DNA of 64,000 nt from an uncultured Paracoccaceae bacterium (GCA_947503935.1 CANNFR010000002.1:434001-498000); one strand, 5' to 3'. Shown: positions 32,498 through 42,126, counted from the first letter of the stretch. Numbers and translations are program-made. The notes: generated by a model from the sequence alone, not told the origin.

Positions 32498-33136
32498 ATG
32501 TCCCACGACCACGACGATTTCGCAGTCGAACCGATCCGGGGCCTGCCCGAGCTGCTGCCGAAGGGTGAGGAGATCCTCTGGCAGGGGCAGCCCAACTGGT
32601 GGGAGCTTGCGAAGGACGCGCTGAACGTGCGCTGGGTCGCGGCCTATTTCGTGGGGTTCGCGATCTGGCGGGCGGTGGTCGCGGGCGAAACCCAGCCCTT
32701 CTGGGAGGCGGTGCGCACCGGATCGCCCTTCCTGATCCTGGGGGCTGTGGCCTGCGGGATTTTGTGCATCATCGCGCTGATCCAGGCCAAGGCCACGGTC
32801 TACACCATCACCAACCGGCGGGTGGCGATGCGGATCGGGGCGGCGCTGACCATGACGCTGAACCTGCCTTACACCTGGATCGGCACGGCCAGCCTGGCGC
32901 TCCGCAAGAACGGCACCGGCACGATCGCGCTGAACCTTCTGGGCGAGACGCGGCTGTCATACCTCAACACCTGGCCTCATGTGCGGCCCTGGCGGATGAA
33001 GCGGACCGAACCGGCTTTGCGCTGCATCCCCGATGCCGCCAAGGTGGCCAGCCTTTTGTCCGACGCCGCTGAAACCCGGGTGGCCGAGCCGGTGATCACG
33101 CGCGCGGCACCCGCATCGGCGATGGCGGCGGAGTGA
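32498..33136 (+). CDS. puhB: Photosynthetic complex assembly protein PuhB
   Basis: The protein has 212 residues, with two to three membrane helices around residues 40-95 and a bacterial PH-like domain behind them (ATVYTITNRRVAMRIGAAL). In Rhodobacter it acts as a dimer in reaction-centre assembly. AAAGGAGG lies before the ATG. The stop overlaps the puhC start (TGATG). Confidence 0.94.
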   Translation: MSHDHDDFAVEPIRGLPELLPKGEEILWQGQPNWWELAKDALNVRWVAAYFVGFAIWRAVVAGETQPFWEAVRTGSPFLILGAVACGILCIIALIQAKATVYTITNRRVAMRIGAALTMTLNLPYTWIGTASLALRKNGTGTIALNLLGETRLSYLNTWPHVRPWRMKRTEPALRCIPDAAKVASLLSDAAETRVAEPVITRAAPASAMAAE

Positions 33137-33612
33137 TGGCGATGAACGTTCTGACCCCCGAACAGAAACTGCGCGAACGGGATCGCGAGATGATCCCGAC
33201 CGTGCTGATCCGCGCGATGTTCGCACTGGTCATGGCCAGTTTGGTGATCGTAACCTTTGCGCGGGTCACCGATCGCCCTCTTGAGGCGTCGCCCCCCACC
33301 GGCGTGGCGGTGTTCAAGGAACGCCAGATCATATTGGAAGGCAGCATGTCGGGCGCGGCCCGGGTGCTGGACACGAACGGCAACGTCATTGCCGATCTCG
33401 ATGCGACAGAGGGCGGCTTTATCGCCGGCGTCTGGCGTGTATTGCAGCGCGAGCGGTCGCAGAACCGTGTGGCGCTGGACGCTCCTGTGCGGCTTGTCTT
33501 GTGGAAGGACGGCCGGCTGTCATTGCAGGACGAAACCACCGGCTGGCGCGCCGAGCTGACGGGCTTTGGCGCCACCAATCTGGACGCCTTCGCGCGCCTG
33601 CTGGACGGATGA
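33136..33612 (+). CDS. puhC: Photosynthetic complex assembly protein PuhC
   Basis: The protein has 158 residues, one N-terminal membrane helix (about residues 22-42) and a periplasmic domain. It is needed for LH1 and reaction-centre organisation in Rhodobacter. The ATG at 33136 shares a base with the puhB stop; a second ATG at 33142 is also possible. Length fits the orf162b family. Confidence 0.9.
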   Translation: MAMNVLTPEQKLRERDREMIPTVLIRAMFALVMASLVIVTFARVTDRPLEASPPTGVAVFKERQIILEGSMSGAARVLDTNGNVIADLDATEGGFIAGVWRVLQRERSQNRVALDAPVRLVLWKDGRLSLQDETTGWRAELTGFGATNLDAFARLLDG

Positions 33613-33630
33613 AAACGAAAGGGAACCAAG

Positions 33631-33927
33631 ATGGGATTGTTTACCAAGGAACGCGAGACCGCGCCCTGTACGGTCGAGGTTTCGCACAAGTTCGAAGCAC
33701 TTCATGCGCATGTGAAGTTCAACAATGGCGCCGTGATCCACCCTGGTGACGAGGTGCTGGTCGAAGGCCCGCCGGTGATGGCGCCCTACGGCGAAGTGGT
33801 GATCGAGGATCGCGTCGCCCGCATCACCCGCGCCAGCGCGGTTGAGCGGCTCTGGACCCGGATGACCGGAGATTTCGAGTTCATGGAATTGTGCGAGTTC
33901 TCATTCTCTGAGGAGGCCACGCTATGA
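33631..33927 (+). CDS. Small conserved photosynthesis-cluster protein of unknown function
   Basis: The protein has 98 residues, no signal peptide and no membrane helix. It has two cysteines (C13 and C87) and a conserved-looking [20 protein letters not shown] core that resembles a small beta barrel. It lies between puhC and acsF, with four bases overlapping acsF, at the place where Rhodobacter has a small ORF. The tight coupling to acsF hints at a role with the cyclase. No biochemical function can be assigned. Confidence 0.8.
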   Translation: MGLFTKERETAPCTVEVSHKFEALHAHVKFNNGAVIHPGDEVLVEGPPVMAPYGEVVIEDRVARITRASAVERLWTRMTGDFEFMELCEFSFSEEATL

Positions 33928-35048
33928 ATGTGCAAGCTGCCCACACCGCCGATGCGAAGACCGTCGAAGAAGGTCTGGCCATTCAGGAACGTCAGTCGAA
34001 ATACGACAGCGAGGCGGCCACCGCGCTCGCGATGCAGAACACCTTGCTGACGCCGCGCTTTTACACCACCGATTTCGATGAGATGGACAAGATCGATGTG
34101 ACCCCCGTGCGCGCCGATTGGGACAAGCTGATCGCGCAGATGAAAAGCGACCCTAACAAAGGGCATTTCAAGAAAAACGAAGATTGGGATAAGGTCGATT
34201 GGGACGGGATGGAGCCCGAGCTGAAAAAAGAGTTCATCGATTTTCTGGTCTCGTCCTGCACCGCCGAATTCTCGGGCTGCGTGCTGTATAAAGAGATGAA
34301 GCGCCGCGGCAATAACCCCGATATCTGCGAGCTCTTCAGCTATATGAGCCGCGATGAGGCGCGCCATGCGGGCTTTATCAACGACGCCCTGCGCGAGGCC
34401 GGAATCGCGGTGAATCTGGGCTTTCTGACGAAGGCGAAGAAATACACCTATTTCCGCCCGAAATTCATCTACTACGCGACCTATCTGTCGGAAAAGATCG
34501 GCTATGCCCGCTATATCACGATCTTCCGCCACCTCGAGGCGCATCCCGAGCATCGGTTCCACCCGATCTTCAAGTGGTTCAAGGAGTGGTGCAATGACGA
34601 GTTCAGCCATGGCGAGGCCTTCGCGCTTTTGATGAAGACCGATCCCAAGCTGACCTCGGGCGTCAATGTGCTGTGGATCAAGTTCTTCCTGACGGCGGTC
34701 TATTCCACGATGTGGGTGCGCGACCATCAGCGCCCAGCCTTTCATGAGGCGCTGGGCGTGGACACCACCTGGTATGGGCAGGAAGTGTTCCGCAAGACCT
34801 CCGAGATCTCGAAACAGGTCTTCCCGATCACGCTGGATATCGACCATCCGCGCTGGCGCAAGAACCTCGACCGGCTCGAGCGTGCGTCGCGCGACATCGA
34901 TGCCGCCAAGAAGCGCGGCGGTGTGAGCGGGTTTCTGAGCCGGGTTGGCGGGATGGCGACGGCGGCGTTCGCGTTTGCCTCTCTTTATACAATTCCTGCC
35001 ATCAAGCACCGGGTGCCGGCCACGACAAGGCTGGAACCGGCTTACTGA
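33924..35048 (+). CDS. acsF: Aerobic Mg-protoporphyrin IX monomethyl ester cyclase
   Basis: This 374-residue di-iron oxygenase builds ring E of bacteriochlorophyll with O2. Ferritin-like iron motifs are visible: [28 protein letters not shown] and [14 protein letters not shown]. The length is normal. Its presence means pigment synthesis can run in air; no O2-independent cyclase (bchE) is seen in the window. ATGA overlap with the preceding small gene. Confidence 0.98.
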   Translation: MNVQAAHTADAKTVEEGLAIQERQSKYDSEAATALAMQNTLLTPRFYTTDFDEMDKIDVTPVRADWDKLIAQMKSDPNKGHFKKNEDWDKVDWDGMEPELKKEFIDFLVSSCTAEFSGCVLYKEMKRRGNNPDICELFSYMSRDEARHAGFINDALREAGIAVNLGFLTKAKKYTYFRPKFIYYATYLSEKIGYARYITIFRHLEAHPEHRFHPIFKWFKEWCNDEFSHGEAFALLMKTDPKLTSGVNVLWIKFFLTAVYSTMWVRDHQRPAFHEALGVDTTWYGQEVFRKTSEISKQVFPITLDIDHPRWRKNLDRLERASRDIDAAKKRGGVSGFLSRVGGMATAAFAFASLYTIPAIKHRVPATTRLEPAY

Positions 35049-35058
35049 GTTGAAAGCG

Positions 35059-35118
35059 CCGGGGGGATTTCGCATCCCCCCGGACCCCCCCTGCGGGATA
35101 CTTGAGAACAGGAAAGGA
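35059..35118 (+). repeat. Repeat-like element with hairpin before puhE
   Basis: A perfect 10-bp hairpin (35059-35068 with 35074-35083, loop TTCGC) is followed by GGACCCCCC and the tail GATACTTGAGAACAGGAAAG (35097-35116). The purine-rich end of the tail serves as the Shine-Dalgarno of puhE, whose ATG is at 35124. It resembles the elements at 23467-23511 and inside bchB. Confidence 0.7.
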
Positions 35119-35123
35119 CGAAG

Positions 35124-35924
35124 ATGCACAGCCCCTGGATCGCCGCGCTGATCGCGCTTTTCCTCTGGTGGTTCGCCACCGGGGCGATCCTGATGGTGGT
35201 CAGGCGCGCCGACCGCGCCGGGGGCCGCGCGCATCTTTGGTCGACGCTGTGGGCCTTGCCGATGCTGGGCCTCGGCATGGCGGGGATCTGGCTGACGCTG
35301 GGCTCGCAGACACCGGGGGCCGTTTACATCGCGTTCATCTCGGCCCTGCTGCTCTGGGGCTGGGTTGAGCTTGCGTTTCTCTCAGGCGTGATCACCGGGC
35401 CGAACGCCCGGCCCGCCCGCGCCTCTGCCCCGGAATGGGAGCGTTTCTTGCGCGCCTGGGGCACGATCGCCTATCACGAAGTGCTGCTTGTGGGGCTGCT
35501 GATTGCGCTGTGGCTCGCCTCGGCCGGAGCGGCGAATGCGTTCGGCTTCTGGACCTTCGCGGTGCTGTTTTTCGCGCGCATCTCGGCCAAGCTGAACCTC
35601 TATCTGGGGGTGCGCAAGATCAATACCGAGTTTCTGCCATCGCCGCTTTTGCACCTGTCCAGCCACTTCCGTATTCGCCAGATGAACTGGCTGTTTCCGA
35701 TCTCGGTCACCGCGCTGTCCTTCGCCATTGCCTGCTGGCTTGAGCGGCTTTGGGTGGCCGAGAGTGCTGCCGATGCGGTGGGCTTTGCGTTGCTGACCGC
35801 GCTGACGGCGCTTGCGCTGCTTGAACACTGGCTGATGGTTCTGCCATTGCCTGACGAAAAACTCTGGCGCTGGATGCTGCCCGCGCCGAAACAGACCCGA
35901 GGGGGAGATGCCCATGGATTATGA
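35124..35924 (+). CDS. puhE: Photosynthetic complex assembly protein PuhE
   Basis: The protein (266 residues) has about seven to eight membrane helices and belongs to the DUF3623 family. In Rhodobacter it modulates bacteriochlorophyll production or complex assembly. Characteristic segments include [20 protein letters not shown] and [16 protein letters not shown]. Its 3' end overlaps hemA by 11 bases. The start codon follows the tail of a repeat-like element. Confidence 0.93.
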   Translation: MHSPWIAALIALFLWWFATGAILMVVRRADRAGGRAHLWSTLWALPMLGLGMAGIWLTLGSQTPGAVYIAFISALLLWGWVELAFLSGVITGPNARPARASAPEWERFLRAWGTIAYHEVLLVGLLIALWLASAGAANAFGFWTFAVLFFARISAKLNLYLGVRKINTEFLPSPLLHLSSHFRIRQMNWLFPISVTALSFAIACWLERLWVAESAADAVGFALLTALTALALLEHWLMVLPLPDEKLWRWMLPAPKQTRGGDAHGL

Positions 35925-37128
35925 TGCCCTGTTCCAGAGCCAGCTGGATGACCTCAAGCGCGAAGGGAACTACCGTATCTTCGCCGAAATGGGCCGCCGC
36001 TGCGGGGCCTTCCCCAAGGCCGACAATTATCATGAGGGCGAGACGCGCGAGGTCACCGTCTGGTGCTCGAACGATTACCTCGGGATGGGCCAGCACCCCA
36101 ATGTGGTTGAGGCGATGGCCGAGACGGTGCGCGAATGCGGGACCGGCGCGGGCGGGACGCGCAACATCTCAGGCACCGCGCATCATCATCTGGTGCTTGA
36201 GCGTGAGCTGGCCGATCTGCACGGCAAGGAAGCCGCGCTGATGTTCACCAGCGGCTATGTCTCGAACTGGGCGGCCCTGTCGACCCTGGGGTCACGCCTG
36301 CCCAATGCCGTGATCCTGTCGGATGCGCTGAACCATGCCAGCATGATCGAGGGCATTCGCCATTCCCGCGCCGACAAGGTGATCTGGACCCATAACGACC
36401 CCGAAGATCTGAACCGCAAGCTGGCCGCCATCGGCCCGGATCGGCCCAAGATCGTGGCGTTTGAGAGCGTTTATTCGATGGATGGCGACATTGCCCCAAT
36501 CGCCGAGATCCTCGACGTGGCCGAGGCCCATGGCGCGATGACCTATATCGACGAAGTGCATGCCGTGGGCATGTACGGCCCGCGCGGCGGTGGCGTGGCC
36601 GAAGAGCTGGGCTTGATGGACCGGATCGACCTGATCGAGGGGACTCTGGGCAAAGCCTACGGCGTCATGGGGGGCTACATCACCGGATCGACCGCTTTGT
36701 GTGATTTCATCCGGTCCTTCGCCAGCGGCTTCATTTTCACCACAGCGCTGCCGCCCGCGGTGGCCGCCGCCGCCACGGCCTCGATCCGGCACCTGAAGGG
36801 CAGCCAGATCGAACGGGCGCGGCAAAAGCGCCAGGTGGCGAAACTCCGCGCGGAACTGGACCGGGTGGGTATCCCGCATCTGGACAATCCCAGCCACATC
36901 ATTCCGGTGATGATCAAGGACCCGGTCAAATGCCGCGAGATTTCCGATATCCTCATGGATCGTTACGGAATTTACGTGCAGCCGATCAACTATCCGACCG
37001 TTCCGAAGGGGACTGAGCGGTTGCGCATCACCCCCGGCCCGCTGCATTCCGACGCCGATATTGCACATCTCGTGAGGGCGCTTAGCGAACTCTGGAGCCA
37101 TTGCGCGCTGTCGCGCGCCGTTGCATAA
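35914..37128 (+). CDS. hemA: 5-aminolevulinate synthase
   Basis: This 404-residue PLP enzyme condenses glycine and succinyl-CoA, the first step of tetrapyrrole synthesis by the Shemin route. The PLP lysine is in [14 protein letters not shown]; the glycine-rich and histidine contacts [17 protein letters not shown] and [20 protein letters not shown] are present. An ATG six bases earlier is too near GGGGGAG, so 35914 (MDYDALF) is chosen, as in Rhodobacter HemA. No ATG/TGA coupling to cycA downstream. Confidence 0.97.
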   Translation: MDYDALFQSQLDDLKREGNYRIFAEMGRRCGAFPKADNYHEGETREVTVWCSNDYLGMGQHPNVVEAMAETVRECGTGAGGTRNISGTAHHHLVLERELADLHGKEAALMFTSGYVSNWAALSTLGSRLPNAVILSDALNHASMIEGIRHSRADKVIWTHNDPEDLNRKLAAIGPDRPKIVAFESVYSMDGDIAPIAEILDVAEAHGAMTYIDEVHAVGMYGPRGGGVAEELGLMDRIDLIEGTLGKAYGVMGGYITGSTALCDFIRSFASGFIFTTALPPAVAAAATASIRHLKGSQIERARQKRQVAKLRAELDRVGIPHLDNPSHIIPVMIKDPVKCREISDILMDRYGIYVQPINYPTVPKGTERLRITPGPLHSDADIAHLVRALSELWSHCALSRAVA

Positions 37129-37148
37129 AGCGAACTGATCGCGCGAAT

Positions 37149-37177
37149 TTGACCTGGAACAAAACGTGCTAGGTATA
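37149..37177 (+). promoter_or_regulatory. Candidate promoter of cycA
   Basis: TTGACC (37149-37154) and GGTATA (37172-37177) are 17 bases apart and lie 36 bases before the cycA ATG. The -10 match is weak. Confidence 0.4.
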
Positions 37178-37212
37178 GGTTCCGTCTCAGCCAATTGGAA
37201 TGGGAGCAGACA

Positions 37213-37695
37213 ATGAGCTTGAGAGTCCTGACAACCGCCGCCGTCCTGGCCGCGCCCTTTATGATCGCCGCACCCGTCTTCGCGCAGGATGCCGAGGTCG
37301 ATCTGACCGCATCAGGTGATGCCGAAGCCGGTGAGCGCGCCTTCCGCCAATGCGTCGCCTGCCACGTGGTGGTGAATGACGAAGGTGAAACCCTTGCAGG
37401 CCGCGCGGCCCGAACTGGCCCGAATCTCTATGGCGTCGTCGGCCGGACGGCCGGCTCGGTTGAGGATTTCCGTTATTCCGATGGGATGGTCGCGGCTGGG
37501 GAAGCCGGTCTGATCTGGGATGAAGCCGCGTTCGTGGCCTATTCGCAGGACCCGACCGGGTATCTGCGCGAATACCTTGGCGATAGCTCGGTCCGTGGCA
37601 ACATGACCTTCCGGGTTCGCCAGGAAGAGGATGCCATTAACCTTTATGCCTATCTGCAGTCGCTTGCGCCTGCGGCGGAAGAAACGACCAACTGA
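37213..37695 (+). CDS. cycA: CycA-type soluble cytochrome c (c2/c551)
   Basis: The protein has 160 residues with a signal peptide of about 22 residues (ending APVFA). The heme motif is CVACH in FRQCVACHVV, and the sixth ligand is probably the Met in RGNMTFRV. It carries electrons between the bc1 complex and the reaction centre or oxidases in the periplasm. GGGAG lies in front of the ATG. Its place after hemA fits the cycA found at this end of roseobacter photosynthesis clusters. Confidence 0.92.
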   Translation: MSLRVLTTAAVLAAPFMIAAPVFAQDAEVDLTASGDAEAGERAFRQCVACHVVVNDEGETLAGRAARTGPNLYGVVGRTAGSVEDFRYSDGMVAAGEAGLIWDEAAFVAYSQDPTGYLREYLGDSSVRGNMTFRVRQEEDAINLYAYLQSLAPAAEETTN

Positions 37696-37717
37696 TCACA
37701 CCGATCAGCTTGAGTTT

Positions 37718-37753
37718 AAGGCCGTCGGGTTATCCGGCGGCCTTTCGTTTTTT
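37718..37753 (+). terminator. Intrinsic terminator of cycA
   Basis: An 11-bp stem (37718-37728 with 37734-37744, one G-T pair) with loop GTTAT is followed by TTCGTTTTTT. It is a good rho-independent terminator on the plus strand. The T run reaches the stop codon of the convergent bchO. Confidence 0.9.
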
Positions 37754-38615
37754 AAGGCGCGGTGATGCCAACCTCGGCGGCGAAGGCGCGTATGTGGTTG
37801 GCGATGTCGCCGGGCGCCTCTTCATGGGCCAGATGACCAAGGCCCGCCAAGTGAAGCACCTGGGCCTTCGGCATGTGGCTTGCGGCCTCGTCGCTGACAC
37901 TTGGCGGTACGGCTTTGTCCCTATCCCCCACGATCAGCAGCACCGGCAGGGCAATCGTCGGCAAGTCGGCCATCAACCGGTCTAACCGCCACTGCGCCAT
38001 CATGGCCAGCGTGCCATCGACATGGGCGGGATCGGCGATCAGTCGGCGATAGAGCGCGACGGCCTCGGTATCCACCTGGCTGCCCGTGCCCCGCAACAGC
38101 GCACGGACGCTGGCTTCGGACGACGACAAGCGCGAGAAGGCGTGCGCCGTCAACGGGTTCAGCGACAGCATCTTGGCCATCGCCGGAAAGAGCCACCCCG
38201 CCATGCCCTTGAAGTTCCCCAACGCGGCATTGATCCCGACAACGCCCTTGGGCGGGGTGTCCAGCAAACCGGCAAGCCTCAGCGCCACGGCGGCGCCAGC
38301 GGAATGCCCGACAATCAGATCGGGGCGGATGTTCTCGGCTGTAAGCAGGGACGCCAGATCAGTGCTCATCTGGTCCAGCCCCTGCCGTTGTCGCGTGCCC
38401 ATGCGGGTCAGGGCGTGGCCGGGCAGGTCCATCGCTACGGTGCGAAAATCCTCAGCGAGATCGGGCAGGACGTCGCGAAAGCTCATCAAGCCGCCGCCCG
38501 CGCCATGGATCAGCACGATTGTCTGGCCGCTGCCTGCCTCTTGCAGGTGCCAACGATGGGGGCGGCTGTCGACGAACCGCGAATGGCGCGCATTGGGCCA
38601 GCCCTCCCACTCCAC
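37752..38615 (-). CDS. bchO: BchO, alpha/beta hydrolase of the Mg-chelatase operon
   Basis: This 287-residue alpha/beta hydrolase has the nucleophile motif VGHSAGAAVALRLAG and the oxyanion/His regions (LIHGAGGG, GLGHLAHEEAP). BchO is linked to Mg-chelatase genes in all purple bacteria; a substrate is not established. The GTG start (VEWEGWPN) matches the usual MNW..WPN beginning. It starts one base after the bchD stop. Confidence 0.95.
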   Translation of the reverse strand: MEWEGWPNARHSRFVDSRPHRWHLQEAGSGQTIVLIHGAGGGLMSFRDVLPDLAEDFRTVAMDLPGHALTRMGTRQRQGLDQMSTDLASLLTAENIRPDLIVGHSAGAAVALRLAGLLDTPPKGVVGINAALGNFKGMAGWLFPAMAKMLSLNPLTAHAFSRLSSSEASVRALLRGTGSQVDTEAVALYRRLIADPAHVDGTLAMMAQWRLDRLMADLPTIALPVLLIVGDRDKAVPPSVSDEAASHMPKAQVLHLAGLGHLAHEEAPGDIANHIRAFAAEVGITAP

Positions 38616-38616
38616 C

Positions 38617-40287
38617 TCAGGGCTCCAGCGCCGCTGAAACGGCCGAGGCTAGGCGGCCTGCATCGGCGCGCGGCAGGGGAATGTATGGCGCATCCAGCAG
38701 GCGCGCCAGATCGGCCAGCGCGCGTTCGGGCCGCGCGCCCATGTCGATCACCAGGCCCGGCATGCCGCGGTCGCAGAGCGCGCGGGCCAGGGCGGCGGCA
38801 TCCTCGGCGGCGGCCTTGCGGTCGGCGCGGCCATCCAGCGCGATATTGGCGCGGCCATCTGTCAGCAGGATCGCGGTCGGTGTCATGCCACGTTTGCGCG
38901 CCGTGTCGCCCAGATCGAAGGCGGCTTTCAGCCCGGCGGCCAGTGGCGTCGCGCCGCCGCCGGGCAGGCCGGCGAGACGCCGTTTGGTCTGGACGAGCGA
39001 CCGTGTGGGGGGCAGCAAAAGCTCGGCCTCGGTCCCGCGGAAGGCCACCAGCGCCACGTGGTCGCGGCGCGCATAGGCCTCGGCCAGCAGCAATTCGACC
39101 GCGCCCTTGGCCTCGTTCAGGCGGTTCAGCGCGGCCGAACCTGAGGCGTCGACCACGAAGATCAACAGCCGGTCGGATTTTTCCTCATAGCGCTTGATGC
39201 GGATATCGGCGGGGCGGATCTGCAGGCCGTCGCGATGCGGCGCGGCCCGCTTGCGCACCGCCTGCCAAGGGGCGGCGGCGCGTAAGGTCGCGATCAGGTC
39301 GATCCGCGCGGTCCCGTCCAGCCGCCCGGCGCGCGGGGGCATCGGCCGCCCGCGTCGGTTGCTTTTCTGCTTGGCGCCGTGGCCCGCCCCCTTGGCCGCC
39401 TTGGCGGCGCGGCCCGCGGCCATCTGGGCCAGCATGTCGGCGGGCAGGACGGCCTTTACGGCATCCAGCAAAAGCTCGTCAGGCAGGCGTAGATCCTCTG
39501 GCTGAACCTCGCCCTCGCTTTCGGTTCTGTCGTCCGTTGGTGGTTCGGGGGGCGCAGGGTCCTCTGCCTCAGGCAGTACCGTCGCTCGTGGCACCAGAAC
39601 CAGCTCAACCGCTGCGATCAGATCATCGGATTCGACCCTATTCCGGCCCAAAAGCGCTGCATTCGCCTTCGCGGCCCTCAGCGCGAAAAGCGGCGCGCGC
39701 AGGCTGTCGATGTCCAGGCGGTGGGCCAGGCGGGTCAGATCCGCCAGGGCGTCAGGCGCGGCTTTCAGGCCCGGCAAAGCCGCTCTCGCCGTCTCCAGCA
39801 CGGCCGCGTCAAGTCGAGTCGGCGGGGCGTCCGACACGCCCAGCTCGGTCAGGTCGAGATGGAAGGCCAACCTGTCGGTCAGCGTTGCCGCCAAAGCCTC
39901 ATCCGGCTCGGCGCCCTCGTCCAGCGCGATCAGGCAATGGCCTGACTGGCTATCCAGCGCCAGGGCCAGCCGTGCGGCCAGACCGGCCGGGGCCCTCTCG
40001 GCCATCGGCAGGATCAGCGCCGCGGGCGTGCCGAGGAGGCCTTGGGTCTCAACAGCGCGGCCGGTGGCCAGCGTCGCTGTCAGATCGACACCGCCGAACA
40101 GCTGGTCATCGCCAATCGCGGGGTGCAGACGGCGGAGCGGTAGGGGCAAGGCGGGCAGGACCTCACTCAGCCGGTTTCGCACGGGGCCCGACCGCGCCCG
40201 CAGCCAAAGGCCGCCAAGCCCCGCCGGATCGACCGCCAAGAGCGACAGCGCCAGGCGCGCCCGCGCCCAGAGGGGCGCCTCGCTCAC
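38617..40287 (-). CDS. bchD: Magnesium chelatase subunit D
   Basis: The 556-residue subunit has a degenerate AAA+ domain at the N-terminus (no intact Walker A), an acidic/proline-rich linker (about residues 240-275) and a C-terminal integrin I domain with the MIDAS motif DASGSAA near residue 378. It couples BchI ATP hydrolysis to BchH. The GTG start overlaps the bchI stop by four bases. Confidence 0.97.
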   Translation of the reverse strand: MSEAPLWARARLALSLLAVDPAGLGGLWLRARSGPVRNRLSEVLPALPLPLRRLHPAIGDDQLFGGVDLTATLATGRAVETQGLLGTPAALILPMAERAPAGLAARLALALDSQSGHCLIALDEGAEPDEALAATLTDRLAFHLDLTELGVSDAPPTRLDAAVLETARAALPGLKAAPDALADLTRLAHRLDIDSLRAPLFALRAAKANAALLGRNRVESDDLIAAVELVLVPRATVLPEAEDPAPPEPPTDDRTESEGEVQPEDLRLPDELLLDAVKAVLPADMLAQMAAGRAAKAAKGAGHGAKQKSNRRGRPMPPRAGRLDGTARIDLIATLRAAAPWQAVRKRAAPHRDGLQIRPADIRIKRYEEKSDRLLIFVVDASGSAALNRLNEAKGAVELLLAEAYARRDHVALVAFRGTEAELLLPPTRSLVQTKRRLAGLPGGGATPLAAGLKAAFDLGDTARKRGMTPTAILLTDGRANIALDGRADRKAAAEDAAALARALCDRGMPGLVIDMGARPERALADLARLLDAPYIPLPRADAGRLASAVSAALEP

Positions 40288-41288
40288 CCCAACACCTCAT
40301 CCACGACACGGCCGACGCGCACAGTGCTGCCCGCCTCGTCCAGCGGGTCGCGCCGGAGGCGATGCCTGAGCGCGGGCGCGGCGACGCGGCGCAGATGCGC
40401 GCGGTCGACCTTATCCGCCTTCTCGAACGCGGCCAGAGCACGGGCGGCGCGCAGCAAGGTCAGCTCTCCCCGCAGCCCGTCCGAACCCAACGCGACGCAG
40501 AGTTCGGCACAATCCCGCAAGATCAGTTTTGGCGTTTTCAGCCCGGTTAGAGCCTCTTTTGCTGCAATAATGCGGTTGCGCAGCTTGGTATCCTCACCCT
40601 TCCAGCGCCGCATGAACTTGGCATTGTCGCTTTCATAGGCGTCGCGCCGCTGGATCACCTCGATCCGGTGGTCGATATCCTTGGGCGAGGCGACCTCAAC
40701 CGACAGGCCGAACCGGTCGAGCAATTGCGGCCTGAGCTCACCCTCCTCGGGGTTGCCCGAGCCGACCAGAACGAAGCGCGCGGGGTGGCGGATCGACAGC
40801 CCCTCACGCTCAACCACGTTCTCGCCTGATTGCGCGACGTCCAACAACAGATCGACGATGTGGTCCTCAAGCAGGTTCACCTCGTCGATATAAAGATATC
40901 CCCGGTTGGCGCGGGCCAGCAGGCCCGGCTCAAACGCCTTCTCGCCCTGGGTCAGGGCACGTTCGATATCCAAAGCGCCGACGACACGGTCCTCGGTCGC
41001 GCCCAGGGGCAGGTCGATGACGGGTGTCGGCTTGGTGACGATCTTTTTCGACCCTAACACGGCCCAATCTGGCGTTTCCTTCAGCGTCGCCGCATTGGTC
41101 GGGCATCCCTCAACCGCCTGGATCGGCGGCAGCAAAGCCGCCAGAGCGCGCACGGCCGTCGACTTGCCGGTGCCCCGGTCGCCGAAGACCAGAACGCCGC
41201 CGATCTTAGGGTCGATGGCCGTCAGGATCATCGCCAGTTTCATCTCGTCCTGACCGACGATGGCAGAAAACGGAAAAGGTTGGGTCAT
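40284..41288 (-). CDS. bchI: Magnesium chelatase subunit I (AAA+ ATPase)
   Basis: The 334-residue motor subunit shows the Walker A site FGDRGTGKSTAVRAL near residue 36 and Walker B YLYIDEVNLLEDHIVDLLLD. The open frame reaches 41384, but the ATG at 41288 overlaps the crtA stop (ATGA) and gives the family start MTQPFPFSAIVGQDEMKLA. The order crtA-bchI-bchD-bchO is as in Rhodobacter. Confidence 0.98.
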   Translation of the reverse strand: MTQPFPFSAIVGQDEMKLAMILTAIDPKIGGVLVFGDRGTGKSTAVRALAALLPPIQAVEGCPTNAATLKETPDWAVLGSKKIVTKPTPVIDLPLGATEDRVVGALDIERALTQGEKAFEPGLLARANRGYLYIDEVNLLEDHIVDLLLDVAQSGENVVEREGLSIRHPARFVLVGSGNPEEGELRPQLLDRFGLSVEVASPKDIDHRIEVIQRRDAYESDNAKFMRRWKGEDTKLRNRIIAAKEALTGLKTPKLILRDCAELCVALGSDGLRGELTLLRAARALAAFEKADKVDRAHLRRVAAPALRHRLRRDPLDEAGSTVRVGRVVDEVLG

Positions 41289-41992
41289 GCAGCGGACCTG
41301 TGTTGCGCAAGAGGGCTTCGGCCTTCCCATGTACCTGCATCGCCGAGGACGCGAAAGCGGGCATAAAGCTCTTCGCGGAACCAATGGCCCTGTCGCACGG
41401 CGTTTATCGCCTGGGCGTGGGGCCCGTCCTTGCGGGCGAAGGCCGCCATGGCTTGCGCGTCGGGCCAGATGGAGAAGGTGACCTGATGCAAAAGCGGTAC
41501 CTCGCCGATGCCGATCTTGAAAAGGACGTTCGGGTCGTCGCCGATCATGGCCGAGATCGACGGCACCCGCCGCCAGAATTTCAGCGCGACCGAGGGCTTG
41601 ATCGTCGCGCGGGTCAGCGCCGCCAGAGGGCCGGTGCCGGGGTCAGCATCGGCCAAAAAAGGCTCTGTTCCGGCCCATTTGCCCCTTGTGGAGGTGGTGG
41701 AGAGGTAGACGCTCCACGCCTCGGACGCCCGCGCGCGCCATCGGCGAAAGACCGGCGCGTCAGCGGTTTGCGCCCGTGCCGTCGCCTGATCCGGCCAGGT
41801 CGCCAGGATCGCCCAGACCTGCGTGTTGGGCACCGGCGTGAACCCCTCGCCCATGCCCGAACCGCATAGCTTCCACGCGCCGATGCCCGGCGTTTCTGGC
41901 AGAGAAAACCGCGCCGCGCCCATCTGGCCCAGCACCCAAAGGCGCGCCGCGACCGAGGGGAAGCGGAACAGGCTGAGGCTGACGCATTGCAA
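41285..41992 (-). CDS. crtA: Spheroidene monooxygenase
   Basis: This 235-residue enzyme adds the keto group that turns spheroidene into spheroidenone in air. Conserved blocks are WKLCGSGMGEGFTPVPNT and DPNVLFKIGIGEVPLLHQVT. The start is a TTG with AAGGAG ten bases upstream; an in-frame stop lies just before it, so no longer start is possible. It is the first gene of crtA-bchI-bchD-bchO, behind a PpsR site. Confidence 0.95.
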   Translation of the reverse strand: MQCVSLSLFRFPSVAARLWVLGQMGAARFSLPETPGIGAWKLCGSGMGEGFTPVPNTQVWAILATWPDQATARAQTADAPVFRRWRARASEAWSVYLSTTSTRGKWAGTEPFLADADPGTGPLAALTRATIKPSVALKFWRRVPSISAMIGDDPNVLFKIGIGEVPLLHQVTFSIWPDAQAMAAFARKDGPHAQAINAVRQGHWFREELYARFRVLGDAGTWEGRSPLAQHRSAA

Positions 41993-42014
41993 GAAAGGGA
42001 TACTCCTTCACATG

Positions 42015-42032
42015 TGTAAGATTATCCTGACA
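42015..42032. promoter_or_regulatory. PpsR/CrtJ-type site near crtA
   Basis: An exact TGT-N12-ACA site (TGTAAGATTATCCTGACA) 22 bases from the crtA start. It is one of a pair in the crtA/crtI divergent region, 78 bases centre to centre. Confidence 0.8.
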
Positions 42033-42092
42033 CATCCGCATTGAAATGCAAAGATTTCTGGACGCTCAAGGCAGAGTGGCTTAGCCTGCTTG

Positions 42093-42110
42093 TGTAAATC
42101 TAACTGGACA
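42093..42110. promoter_or_regulatory. PpsR/CrtJ-type site near crtI
   Basis: An exact TGT-N12-ACA site (TGTAAATCTAACTGGACA) 16 bases before the crtI ATG. Binding here would cover the crtI start region. Confidence 0.8.
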
Positions 42111-42126
42111 GAGTGGCGACTCACCG

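Noticed and set aside
33786-35234. 482-residue open frame antisense to acsF
   Set aside because: Shadow frame; AcsF is certain on the plus strand.
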